DNA of 64,000 nt from Salinimicrobium sp963709775. GTDB lineage: Bacteria; Bacteroidota; Bacteroidia; Flavobacteriales; Flavobacteriaceae. A program made the translations under genes and the position numbers. The notes below the pieces were generated by a model that had not been told where the DNA came from, did not search any database, and worked only from the letters and a program-made list of their open reading frames with translations. The stretch spans positions 62,001-126,000 of the forward strand of contig CAVPXS010000012.1 in the NCBI GenBank assembly GCA_963709775.1. Direction: 5' to 3'. The first letter of the stretch is position 1. The number at the start of each line of letters is the position of its first letter. Shown piece after piece: positions 54,427 through 63,035 of the stretch.

Positions 54427-54601
54427 AGAAATTGTCTATTCCGGTGAAATTTCTTTTTCTCTCCTAATCTTTCTCTACTATAATTTTTTGTAGATAACCT
54501 TCCTCTCCTTAAAGAAGCTGGTTTTTTATTGTCTAAATTCAATTACAAGAATTTTTCCCCTTTTTAACAGCTTGCTTTATTCTTCTTATTCCAATTATTT
54601 C

Positions 54602-54638
54602 TAATTTTGGAAATATTCCAATTAATAGGAAATTATCC
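54602..54638 (+). promoter_or_regulatory. Double operator and promoter of dinB
   Basis: GGAAATATTCC (54609-54619) and GGAAATTATCC (54628-54638) have starts 19 bp apart, the same as at 44362-44391, with the same TAATA block between the boxes in both operators. A -7 element TAATTTTG (54602-54609) overlaps the first box. The ATG is at 54643, so the second box reaches nearly to the start codon. Occupation would block transcription; induction would release it. Confidence 0.75.
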
Positions 54639-54642
54639 AATA

Positions 54643-55864
54643 ATGGAGAAGAATAAAGCTATTTTACATCTCGACCTGGACACTTTTTTCGTGTCTGTAG
54701 AGCGCAAGTTGCATCCCGAGCTTAATAACCGGCCGGTGCTGGTGGGTGGTTTGGGAGATCGCGGGGTGGTGGCGGCATGTAGTTATGAAACGCGCCGGTA
54801 TGGGGTGCATTCGGGCATGGCGATGAAGGTGGCCCGGCAGCTGTGTCCCGCCGCTATTATTATCAAGGGAGAAACTACCACTTACAGTAAATATTCCAAC
54901 GAGGTAACCGAGATCATACAAAATAAAGTACCCGCTTTTGAGAAAGCGAGTATCGACGAATTCTACGCCGACCTTACCGGCATGGACCGCTTCTTTGGCA
55001 CCTACCAGTTTGCCACCGAGCTGCGAAAGGAGATCATTCGGGAAAGCGGACTCCCCATTTCCTTTGGCCTCTCCCGCAATAAAGTAGTGTCAAAGATCGC
55101 CACGGGCGAGGCCAAGCCTAATAATCAAATCCTCATAGAAAGCGGCGGCGAAAGGTCATTTTTGGCACCGTCTGTCTGTGCGTAAGATCCCAATGATAGG
55201 GGCAAAGACCTTTCAGACGTTGCTGGGGCTGGGCGTGCGGGAGATAAAGACCATACAGGAGATGCCGGTGGAGATGATGGAAAGCGTGCTGGGCAAGAAC
55301 GGGCGCACCATTTGGAAACGGGCGCACGGGATCGATGAGGTGCCTATCATTCCGTTTCACGAGCGCAAATCCATCTCGGCCGAACGTACTTTTCACCGGG
55401 ACACCATTGATATGGTACAGTTAAATGCCACCCTCACCGCCATGACCGAGAGCCTGGCGTACCAGCTGCGGCGCGGGGATAAGCTTACGTCGAATATAAG
55501 TGTGAAGATTCGGTATTCAGATTTTAATACCTATACCAAACAGGCGACTATTCCCTACACCAGCGCCGATCATATTTTGATCCCAAAGATCGAGGAACTC
55601 TTTAGGCAGCTGTACAACCGGCGGTTGTTGATAAGGCTGGTGGGAGTGAAGTTCGGCGGACTCGTAGGCGGGCATTACCAGATCAATCTTTTTGATGACA
55701 GCGAGGAGATGCTGGACCTGTACAATTCCATTGACCGCATTAGGAACAGGTTTGGGGAGAACAGCGTGATGCGGGCATCGACCATTGGCGGCACCAGCAT
55801 AGGCGGAAGACAAAATTCCTTTGACGGCGCCCCACCTATGTTGTATGCGCACAGGCAAAACTAA
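54643..55864 (+). CDS. dinB: Y-family DNA polymerase IV (frameshifted)
   Basis: About 406 residues after repair, full length for a translesion polymerase. Palm residues: LHLDLDTFFVSVE and KASIDEFYADLTG (metal Asp/Glu), steric and finger block SYETRRYGVHSGMAMKVARQ, thumb HhH region LSVRKIPMIGAKTFQTLLGL, little finger VGVKFGGLVGG. One extra T at about 55172 (CACCGTCTG) shifts the frame at SFLAP/LSVRK; the relic copy at 53.75 kb reads correctly here, confirming the intended frame. It precedes the dnaE gene by 900 bases of repeats. The start at 54643 follows the double operator; an upstream TTG lies within the operator. Confidence 0.92.
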
Positions 55865-56040
55865 TCTTCGCCCTTTGGGCGGTTCAAGGTTTAAAGTTAA
55901 AATTGATTTGAAGATGTGTGAATTTGAAAATTTGAAGATGAAAAAAGAAATTCCAAAATCCAGGCACCAAATTCCAATAGGAGATTTGGAGATGTGATGA
56001 TTCGGGAATTTGAGGATGAAGGAAAAAGAAAATTCTCCCC

Positions 56041-56660
56041 GTCAGTTCGAGTGAATCTGGAACTGCGTGAGCAGGGACAGATTTGTATCGAGAACAAGGG
56101 AGTGACTGCCCGGCCTTCTTCTCGATACGATTTTCCTTCGCTCCCACTCAGGAAAATCACTCGAAGTGACGGCCAGGAGAAAAAGTGTTCAGTATTCGGT
56201 GATCAGTATTCAGAAGTGGGCAGTGTGCAGTTCTTTTTCAGCTCCCCGTCAGTTCGAGTGAATCTGGAACTGCGTGAGCAGGGACAGATTTGTATCGAGA
56301 ACAAGGGAGTGACTGCCCAGCCTTCTTCTCGATACAATTTTCCCTCGCTCGCACTCAGGAAAATCACTCGAAGTGACGGCCAGGAGAAAAAGTGTTCAGT
56401 GTTCGGTGATCAGTGATTCAGAAGTGGGCAGTGTGCAGTTCTTTTTCAGCTCCCCGTCAGTTCGAGTAAATCTGGAACTGCGTGAGCAGGGACAGATTTG
56501 TATCGAGAACAAGGGACTGAGTGCCCGGCCTTCTTCTCGATACGATTTTCCCTCGCTCCCACTCAGGAAAATCACTCGAAGTGACGGCCAGGAGAAAAAA
56601 GTGTTCAGTATTCGGTGATCAGTGATCAGAAGTGCGCAGTGGTGAGTAGGCAGTTCTTTT
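56041..56660 (+). repeat. Three tandem copies of a ~207-bp palindromic repeat
   Basis: Copies start near 56037, 56244 and 56452 (spacing 207 and 208). Each has a 130-bp palindromic core: GTCAGTTCGAGTG ... CACTCGAAGTGAC at the ends (56041-56170 in the first), inner TATCGAGAA/TTCTCGATA arms, and a tail with AGTGGGCAGTGTGCAGTTC and TTCAGTGTTCGG-like short direct repeats. The open frames across them (for example 55994-56416) are by-products of repetition. Same family as 47574-47750. The remaining sequence from 55865 to 56767 is AT-rich with no gene. Confidence 0.9.
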
Positions 56661-56767
56661 TCAGCTCTCTTTTGGTTCCGAGGCTAATCTGAAAGGAAAT
56701 ATCCGTGAAACAGTGGCATTTGAAAGAATTGGAATTTGGAATTTGACAAATTGGAACTTAAAACAGC

Positions 56768-59700
56768 ATGTATTTAAACAACCACACTTACTACTCTCTC
56801 CGCTACGGGACTTTCCCGGAGAAGGAACTGTGTGACCTGGCAGAAGAGAACAAGGCTACTGCCATAGCGGTGACCGATATCAACAACACCTCGGCCTGCC
56901 TCAGCTTTTTGAAGACGGCTCAAAAATATGATTTTAAGGCCCTCATCGGGATCGACTTCCGGAATGGGGTGCAGCAGCAATATGTGGGGCTGGCGCGGAG
57001 CAATGAAGGTTTCAAACAACTCAACGATCATCTCTCTGCACACCTTCACCACGGTAAGGAATTCGCTGCTGAAGCGCCACCGCTGGAAGATTGCTGGTTT
57101 ATTTATCCGCTGGAGCAGGTGATGAGGTGTCAAAAATGGCATTTTAGAGAGGATGAGTTTATTGGCGTTTCCGTGGAAAGCCTGCGTAAACTGAAATTCT
57201 CAAAATACCTGCAGCTGCAGGATAAACTGGTGCTGCTGCAAACGGTAAGCTTCAGAAATAAGAGGGATTACAATGCTCACCGCCTGCTGCGGGCTATTGA
57301 TAAGAACATTCTGCTGAGTCAGCTGCCCGAAGCTGAACAGGGTTCTCCCACTCATAAAATGTTACCTGAAAATACCCTTTTTGAAGCCTTTGCAGATTAT
57401 CCTTTTATCCCTGGAAAACACACAGCGGCTTATCGATGGCTGCGAGGTCAATTTTGGCTTTGACAAAGACCGCCAAAACCGAAACCTGCAGATCTTTGGC
57501 AACAGCAAAGAGGAAGATGCTGAAGTGCTAAAAGCGCTTTGCTATAAAAAACTGCCGCGACGCTATCCTAAAGCCAATCCCGAAACACTGGCGCGGGTGG
57601 AGAAGGAGCTGGATGCGATCATTAGCCTGGGTTTTGTGTCTTACTTTTTGATCAACCACGATATCGTGGAGTATGCCAAGTCGAAGAACTATCCTTTTAT
57701 TGGCCGGGGCAGCGGGGCAAATTCGGTGGTGGCCTACATCATTGGCATCACCAATGTAGATCCCATTGAGCTTAATCTTTATTTTGAGCGCTTTATCAAT
57801 GCGAGCCGCCATTCACCGCCCGACTTTGATATCGACTTCTCCTGGAAAGACCGGCAGGATGTGACCGATTATATTTTCCGAAGATATAAGAATACAGCCC
57901 TGCTTGCCACCTATGTGACCTTTAAGCGGCGGGCTGTAATAAGGGAGCTGGGGAAAGTTTTTGGGTTGCCCAAAGCAGAGATCGACAAACTTTCTTCAGG
58001 CTATTTTGATCCTAAGGATATTGATGAGATGGAGCGGCTGGTGTTTCGCTACAGCGGATTGATCGCCGGGTTTCCCAATTACCTGAGCGTTCATGCCGGC
58101 GGAATTGCCATTTTACAGGCTCCAATCCATCAATATGCCGCGACTTTTTTGCCGCCCAAGGGCTTTGCGACCATTCAGTTTGATATGAATATTGCCGAAG
58201 ATGTGGGCATTTTCAAATTTGATATCCTCGCCCAGCGCGGCCTCTCCAAGATCACCGATGCGATTGAGATCGTTAAGGAGAATCAGCCGGATGCTGTGAT
58301 CGAAGACATGGAAAATGTTTCAGCTTTCAAATATGATCCCAACATTAACAACCTGCTGCGCACCGGCGATTGCATGGGCGTGTTCTACGTGGAATCGCCT
58401 GCCATGCGCGGACTTTTTCAGAAATTACAAACAGATGATTACCTGGGGCTGGTAGCGGCGAGTTCCATCATAAGACCCGGAGTTTCCAACGGCGGCATGA
58501 AGGAGGAGTACATTAAACGCCACCGCGATCCCAACCGGCGGAAGCAGGCGCATCCTGTTTTAGCTGAAATCCTTGCTGAAACCTATGGCGTCATGGTGTA
58601 CCAGGAAGATGTGCTCAAGATCGCCCACTATTTCGCCGGACTCTCCCTCGAGGAAGCCGATATCCTGCGCCGCGGCATGAGCGGGAAAAAACGGAATGAG
58701 GTGGATTTTCGAAAGCTGGAGGATAAATTCCGCAACAACTGCAGGGAGAAGGGATATTCCGAAGAACTTATTGAAGAGGTATGGACGCAGATCATGTCCT
58801 TTGCCGGCTACGCTTTTCCGAAGGGACATTCGGCTTCCTATGCCGTGGAGAGTTACCAGAGTCTTTATCTTAAATTTTACTTTCCGCTGGAGTTCATGGT
58901 CGCCTGCCTCAACAACGGCGGCGGCTTTTATGATGTGGAAACTTATATTCAGGAGATAAGGAAGTGCGGCGGCAAAGTGCATCCGCCATGTATTAACCAA
59001 AGTGATCACCACACCGTGATCTACGGCAGGCATATTTACCTGGGGCTGGGCTACATCAAGGAGCTGGAGATAAAGGTGGTGCAGCGCATCCTGGAGGATC
59101 GCAATTTCTTCGGAAGCTATAAATCTTTTGATGACTTTATCGACCGGGTGCCTATTTCCATAGAGCAGCTGAGTATCCTGCTGAAGATCGATGCCTTCCG
59201 CTTCACCGGCGTGGATAAACACCACCTGCTGTGGAAAGCTTATTTTAAGCTGAACCGTTCCCGCACCCGCAGCGGGCAAACCCTGTTGTTCCGTCCGCCG
59301 CACCGCGATTTCAACCTGCCGGAATTATCGCATTCCATGCTGATTGATGCCTATGACCAGATGGAGCTGCTGGGCTTTTCCCTGCATGACCACTTTAAGC
59401 TCCTCAAACCCGAAAACTACCGCAACCTGCAGCGGCCCGGAGTGGTGATGGCCAAAGACCTGAAGCAGCATATAGGTAAGACCATAGAGATCTACGGCCA
59501 CCTTATCACTGCCAAACGCACCCCAACGGTCAACCGGCAGTACATGTGCTTTGGGACTTTCTACGACCGCGCGGGGGATATTTTCGACACGGTACAATTC
59601 CCCCGTGCGGCAGAGCGGTTTCCGCTGCACAGCAAAGGGATCTATCTATGTAAGGGAAAGGTAGTGGAGGAGCTGGATTATATATGCATCAACATCGAGT

Positions 59701-59801
59701 GGCTTGAAAGACAGGAAACAGTAGGCGACCCAAGATACGTAAGCAGCAGTCGCATGAAGATATCTTTTAAGGAAGATGGGAAGGGGATGATACTTAAGTG
59801 A
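56768..59801 (+). CDS. dnaE2: Error-prone DNA polymerase III alpha-type subunit (frameshifted)
   Basis: About 1010 residues after repair, the DnaE2-like length. The N-terminal PHP domain starts YLNNHTYYSLRYGT, where replicative DnaE has H-x-H; the first histidine is lost, so a metal-dependent exonuclease is unlikely. An extra A in GGAAAACAC (about 57417-57420) shifts the frame at IPGNTQRLIDG. The polymerase active site is SPPDFDIDFSWKDR (D-x-D), then helix-hairpin-helix and OB-fold (KTIEIYGHLITAKRTPTVN). It acts with Y-family partners in lesion bypass. It is next to dinB, the usual arrangement in Bacteroidota, though ImuA is missing. Composition is GC-richer than the nuclease-helicase operon. 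Confidence 0.93.
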
Positions 59802-59871
59802 TCAGTGGTCAGTGCTCAGTGGGCAGTAAAGTTAGATTTACGAAATAAGAAGTACGAGGTTCAGGACCCGT

Positions 59872-59943
59872 GATAAGGGCAGGTTGTCATTTCGACAGAG
59901 CCTTTTCTTTTGAGAAAAAGAAGAGGCGACGAGAAATCTATGG
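59872..59943 (+). repeat. Short interspersed repeat, copy 1
   Basis: About 70 bases with TTGTCATTTCGACAGAGCC, then a TTTTCTTTTGAGAAAAAGAAG hairpin-like part, and GAGGCGACGAGAAATCTATGG. Two further copies lie at 61061-61126 and 61284-61360. This CATTTCGAC ... GAGAAATCT pattern is a frequent Bacteroidota interspersed element. It abuts the first dnaE 3' relic. Confidence 0.8.
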
Positions 59944-60080
59944 CACCTTATCATCTCCAAACGCACCCCAACGGTCAACCGGCAGTACATGTGCTTTGGG
60001 ACTTTCTACGACCGCGCGGTCAAAGATGAAGATATCTTTTAAGGAGATGGGAAGGGAATGATAATTAAGTGATCAGTGGT
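59941..60080 (+). pseudogene. dnaE 3'-end relic, copy 1
   Basis: A mosaic of two pieces of the neighbouring dnaE: the ACGCACCCCAACGGTCAACC part (source about 59496-59575) is joined directly to the ATGAAGATATCTTTTAAGG part (source about 59754-59810), with about 180 bases between them missing. It ends with the same TAAGTGATCAGTGG beyond the stop. It is too fragmentary to code. A second copy with the same junction is at 61121-61265. Confidence 0.85.
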
Positions 60081-60393
60081 TAGTGGTCAGTGTTCAGAAG
60101 GTATGCAGTGCGCAGTGATGAGTAGGCAGTATCTTAACAATCGATCAGTGAGCAATACGTCCATTAGAAATTTGAGGATGTGATGATTTGAAAATGAGGT
60201 TAAAAAAAGGGATCAGTGTTCGGTGATCAAAAGAAAGCCCCAGAGGTGCGAAATATCTGTAGTCCGGGGTTTTAACCCCGGGTTGAGGTGGACCTCTATG
60301 ACAAAAGCCCAATTAAGAATGAAGCGTATCAGGGCAGTTTTAAGGAAAAGTAGTAAAATTATAAATTCATTATCTTTAATAAAAAGATCAGAA

Positions 60394-60645
60394 ATGGAAG
60401 CAACAGAATTAAAGCGGCGGTTGATTGATTACATAAATAATGCAGATGAGGAAGTGCTAAAGGATATCCAGGCCCTGGTGGAGAATCATGAAAAGGATCA
60501 GGTAGTTGCATATACTGTTGAGGGAAAACCTCTAAACAAACAGGAATTTCAAAAGGAAATTGCGGAAGCTGAAGCAGAATATGAAAAGGGAAACTTCAAA
60601 ACCCATGAACAACTGAAAAAGGAAGTAAAAACTTGGAAAAAATAA
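60394..60645 (+). CDS. Antitoxin of the third ParE-type module
   Basis: An 83-residue acidic protein from the ATG at 60394 (MEATELKRRLIDYINNADEE). An in-frame start at 60223 would add a 57-residue basic stretch overlapping a palindrome and is rejected. The C-terminus FQKEIAEAEAEYEKGNFKTH and QLKKEVKTWKK resembles other antitoxins of this kind. It overlaps the toxin by 13 bases. A near -7 element TATCTTTA lies at 60371-60378. Confidence 0.82.
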   Translation: MEATELKRRLIDYINNADEEVLKDIQALVENHEKDQVVAYTVEGKPLNKQEFQKEIAEAEAEYEKGNFKTHEQLKKEVKTWKK

Positions 60646-60923
60646 TTTGGACAGATAAAGCTAAAACTTCTCTGCACCATATCTGGAAATTTTATGCTGA
60701 AGTTAATCCGGAATTAGGTGATAAAATAGTTAATGAAATTCTTCAGGGTGTAGCAGGGATGATCTTTTTGGAACAGTATCAATTGGAGGAAGCGCTATCG
60801 GAAAATTATCGCAGAATTATTGTGAGACATTTTAAAATTATTTATCGCCCTATCGAGAATGGTATTCTGGTATTACAGGTTTTTGATACCCGACAAAATC
60901 CTGATAAACTTAAAATAGAATAA
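60633..60923 (+). CDS. ParE/RelE-family toxin, third module
   Basis: A 96-residue protein from a TTG start overlapping the antitoxin: IIWTDKAKTSLHHIWKFYAE, VNEILQGVAGMIFLEQY, NYRRIIVRHFKIIYRPIENG and the tail FDTRQNPDKLKIE. The FDTRQNP ending is nearly identical to that of the second module's toxin, showing the two toxins are close relatives although their antitoxins differ. Confidence 0.92.
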   Translation: MEKIIWTDKAKTSLHHIWKFYAEVNPELGDKIVNEILQGVAGMIFLEQYQLEEALSENYRRIIVRHFKIIYRPIENGILVLQVFDTRQNPDKLKIE

Positions 60924-61060
60924 TTGTGGGTTTTGATCAAAAGTGTGCAGTAGTTAATTTTCTCTGCGCTCCTTTGCGTTTGATCTTTGCGGTCTCTGGG
61001 AGAAATGATTTGAAGATGAGGTGAAAAAAATGATCAGTTTTCGGTGATCAGGGAAGTTCA

Positions 61061-61126
61061 GCAGGTTGTCATTTCGACAGAGCCTTTTCTTTTGAGAAAA
61101 AGAAGAGGCGACGAGAAATCTATGGC
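61061..61126 (+). repeat. Short interspersed repeat, copy 2
   Basis: Second copy of the element at 59872-59943 (GCAGGTTGTCATTTCGACAG ... GAGAAATCTATGG), again joined directly to a dnaE 3' relic, which shows that element and relic moved or were duplicated as one piece. Confidence 0.8.
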
Positions 61127-61265
61127 CACCTTATCATCGCCAAACGCACCCCAACTGTCAACCGGCAGTACATGTGCTTTGGGACTTTCTACGACCGCGG
61201 GGTCAAAGATGAAGATATCTTTTAAGGAAGATGGGAAGGGAATGATAATTAAGTGATCAGTGGTC
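61121..61265 (+). pseudogene. dnaE 3'-end relic, copy 2
   Basis: Nearly identical to the relic at 59941-60080, with the same 180-base deletion junction (GACCGCGGGGTCAAAGATG) and the same trailing AAGTGATCAGTGG. A few bases are closer to the intact dnaE (GGAAGATGGG) than in copy 1. The frame from 61044 to 61256 is an accident of this repeat. Confidence 0.85.
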
Positions 61266-61283
61266 AGTGTTCAGTTCGCAGTA

Positions 61284-61360
61284 TGATAAGGGCAGGTTGT
61301 CATTTCGACAGAGCCTTTTCTTTTGAGAAAAAGAAGAGGCGACGAGAAATCTATGGCCAC
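61284..61360 (+). repeat. Short interspersed repeat, copy 3
   Basis: Third copy of the CATTTCGACAGAGCC element, followed by GGCCACCGAATTCCCGGC rather than a dnaE relic. With copies 1 and 2 it shows a tandem-like amplification downstream of dnaE. The rest of 60924-61433 shows no gene. Confidence 0.75.
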
Positions 61361-61433
61361 CGAATTCCCGGCTATGAAAAATTAGAATCAATGGCAATAA
61401 CTGCCACTAAACACTGCTACTGCCTACTAAATC

Positions 61434-61661
61434 CTAAATTTCCTCTTTCCCAATAGGGTGATCTTCGTACCAGTCGTCGAAGGTTTTTTCTGTAGAATAT
61501 TTGTCGGTGATGACTTTATAAACGGTAAGGAGCCACCAGGCCTGGCCGGCGATGACAGTGTAGAAAACTATGTCATAGGAAACATTATAAAATACCATTA
61601 CTGCAACCGATACCAGTAGCAGGGTCGCAACAATGACATAAAAATGTGCCGAAATTCTCAT
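61434..61661 (-). CDS. Small two-helix membrane protein, 75 residues
   Basis: MRISAHFYVIVATLLLVSVA begins a first helix (about 7-27), a second follows (FYTVIAGQAWWLLTVYKVI, about 33-50), and a charged acidic tail TEKTFDDWYEDHPIGKEEI. No family recognised. It lies 51 bases after the stop of the 406-residue membrane protein on the same strand and may be co-transcribed with it, giving a possible link to nitric oxide or respiratory functions by position only. Confidence 0.6.
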   Translation of the reverse strand: MRISAHFYVIVATLLLVSVAVMVFYNVSYDIVFYTVIAGQAWWLLTVYKVITDKYSTEKTFDDWYEDHPIGKEEI

Positions 61662-61712
61662 ATCATTAAGATAGCAAAGAACAGCGGCACAATGAGTTAA
61701 CGGACTAATAAA

Positions 61713-62933
61713 TCAATCCATTTTAGCAGAAGTTTGACTTTTTGTTAAGATATTCCTTAAGAGCAGTAGACAGGCGGTTAGTGGCAGGAAAATACTGCTG
61801 TAAGCGAGCAGGCGAAAGTAATCTCCAAAAAGCGGAAGTTCAAGCCAGGTCACCGTTCCTTTGTAGAAAATAAGGGTTTCGGTCATAAGAAAGGCGGCAA
61901 AATAGAGCCAGAAAATCCATTTTGGAAGTTGCAGGAGCCGGGTGTGCGAGAGGAAAGCAAGTAGAGTAATGGTCACCACACCAAGAAAAACCCAGTGCAG
62001 GTATCCTATGACAAAATCGGGAAAGCTAAAAGCCAGATTTGCAAACCAGGGAATAGCCGATAAAAGTTGTAACAGGAGCTTAAAGATGAGCACAATCCCT
62101 GCTATGCTTAGCAGGAGTTTCAAAAATGAGGAAAAATGAAGTTGTTTCCAAAAAGGGGAAACGATCTTCCAAAACTTTAAAAATGCGGTGATTTGCAGGA
62201 TTGCTCCCAAACCACCTAATACGTAAAAGATCCAGTGCGGCTCTGTCCAGAGAACCGATAGGAAAAACCCAAGAACCACTGCGGCATTGAGTTGCCAGAA
62301 GAAGCTTTTAAAATCCTCTTTTTGAGGCTTCAGGTTTTGCTGTTCCATGAAGTAGAAAAAGATCCCGAGGAGCGCAAGGATAAACCAGGCGTTGTATTGA
62401 AAATGCAGGTAGAAATATATCGACAGCTTGTACCAGATGCTGGTATTACCCAAAGTGGCCATAACGCCACCTATGGCCCAGGGACCAATACTGGAGACAA
62501 CCATATACCACAGGGATGCTTTAATAAGTTTAAATGAATAAGTGTTCTTGTAGGGTGGCGGAGTCTTCTTCAGGATAAACCAGGCCATAAAATAGGAGGC
62601 GATAAGAAAGAGCGTGGAAAATATGATCGAAAAAAGGGCATACCCTGTGAAGGGAAATGTGACCAGCATTCCTACTAAAGTGATTTGTGTAAACCAGAAA
62701 ATACGTTTGTAGATCCTTCCGAAGCCGGCTTCAGAAAAATACATTTTATAGATAAGCGTGGTAAGGGCAATGTAAACCCAGCCCAGCAATGCGATATGTG
62801 AATGGGAATGCACTACATACCGAAAGTTGGCAGGAATGGGAATGACAAAAAAGAACCGGAGGAACACTCCCAGCAGCCCTACAAGGAAGAAATATCCAAG
62901 GGCAATGTTGGTGTGCTTTTTTAGATCGATCAT
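61713..62933 (-). CDS. Haem-copper-oxidase-like membrane protein
   Basis: A 406-residue protein with about 12 membrane helices. It starts NIALGYFFLVGLLGVFLRF, then has the histidine-rich VVHSHSHIALLGWVYIALTT motif (about 40-60) and HFQYNAWFILALLGIFF, a spacing reminiscent of subunit I of cytochrome oxidases and NO reductases, where such histidines bind haem. It lies immediately after the NO reductase on the same strand, separated by a strong hairpin. A role in NO or oxygen metabolism is inferred; I cannot name the family. Confidence 0.65.
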   Translation of the reverse strand: MIDLKKHTNIALGYFFLVGLLGVFLRFFFVIPIPANFRYVVHSHSHIALLGWVYIALTTLIYKMYFSEAGFGRIYKRIFWFTQITLVGMLVTFPFTGYALFSIIFSTLFLIASYFMAWFILKKTPPPYKNTYSFKLIKASLWYMVVSSIGPWAIGGVMATLGNTSIWYKLSIYFYLHFQYNAWFILALLGIFFYFMEQQNLKPQKEDFKSFFWQLNAAVVLGFFLSVLWTEPHWIFYVLGGLGAILQITAFLKFWKIVSPFWKQLHFSSFLKLLLSIAGIVLIFKLLLQLLSAIPWFANLAFSFPDFVIGYLHWVFLGVVTITLLAFLSHTRLLQLPKWIFWLYFAAFLMTETLIFYKGTVTWLELPLFGDYFRLLAYSSIFLPLTACLLLLRNILTKSQTSAKMD

Positions 62934-62954
62934 TTTTTAAAAGTAGGAAAAAGA

Positions 62955-63022
62955 GAGGAGGCAAAAAACTGCATTTTTGACACCCCAAAAAATGGGATAG
63001 AAAAACAGCTTTTTGCCTCCTC
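62955..63022 (-). terminator. Strong hairpin between norB and the next gene
   Basis: Arms 62955-62971 and 63006-63022 pair over 17 bp with a single mismatch (GAGGAGGCAAAAA with TTTTTGCCTCCTC); the 34-base loop region itself contains CCCC/GGGG. It falls directly after the norB stop, 22 bases before the next ATG. It can act as a terminator or attenuator that lowers expression of the downstream membrane protein. Confidence 0.65.
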
Positions 63023-63035
63023 AGTAAATCTAGGT

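Noticed and set aside
55994..56618. Open frames reading SVRVNLELREQGQICIENKG repeats
   Set aside because: They arise only because the palindromic repeat has a period divisible by three and lack any start signal or domain; the sequence works as a DNA palindrome.
56695..56704. GGAAATATCC as a third repair-operator box before dnaE
   Set aside because: It is 10 bases instead of 11 and has no partner box 19 bp away, so chance is a fair explanation.
57120..57150. Insertion element inside dnaE at the KWHFRED segment
   Set aside because: The frame is kept and flanking residues fit the family; the similarity to the CATTTTTGAGAGG motif is only partial.
60223..60393. N-terminal extension of the third antitoxin
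   Set aside because: The added 57 residues are basic, cover a CCGGGG/CCCCGG palindrome and would place the start upstream of the likely promoter; ATG 60394 gives a normal antitoxin.
61044..61256. 70-residue frame ending KMKISFKEDGKGMIIK
   Set aside because: It is stitched from an interspersed repeat and the dnaE 3' relic in a different frame, not a gene.
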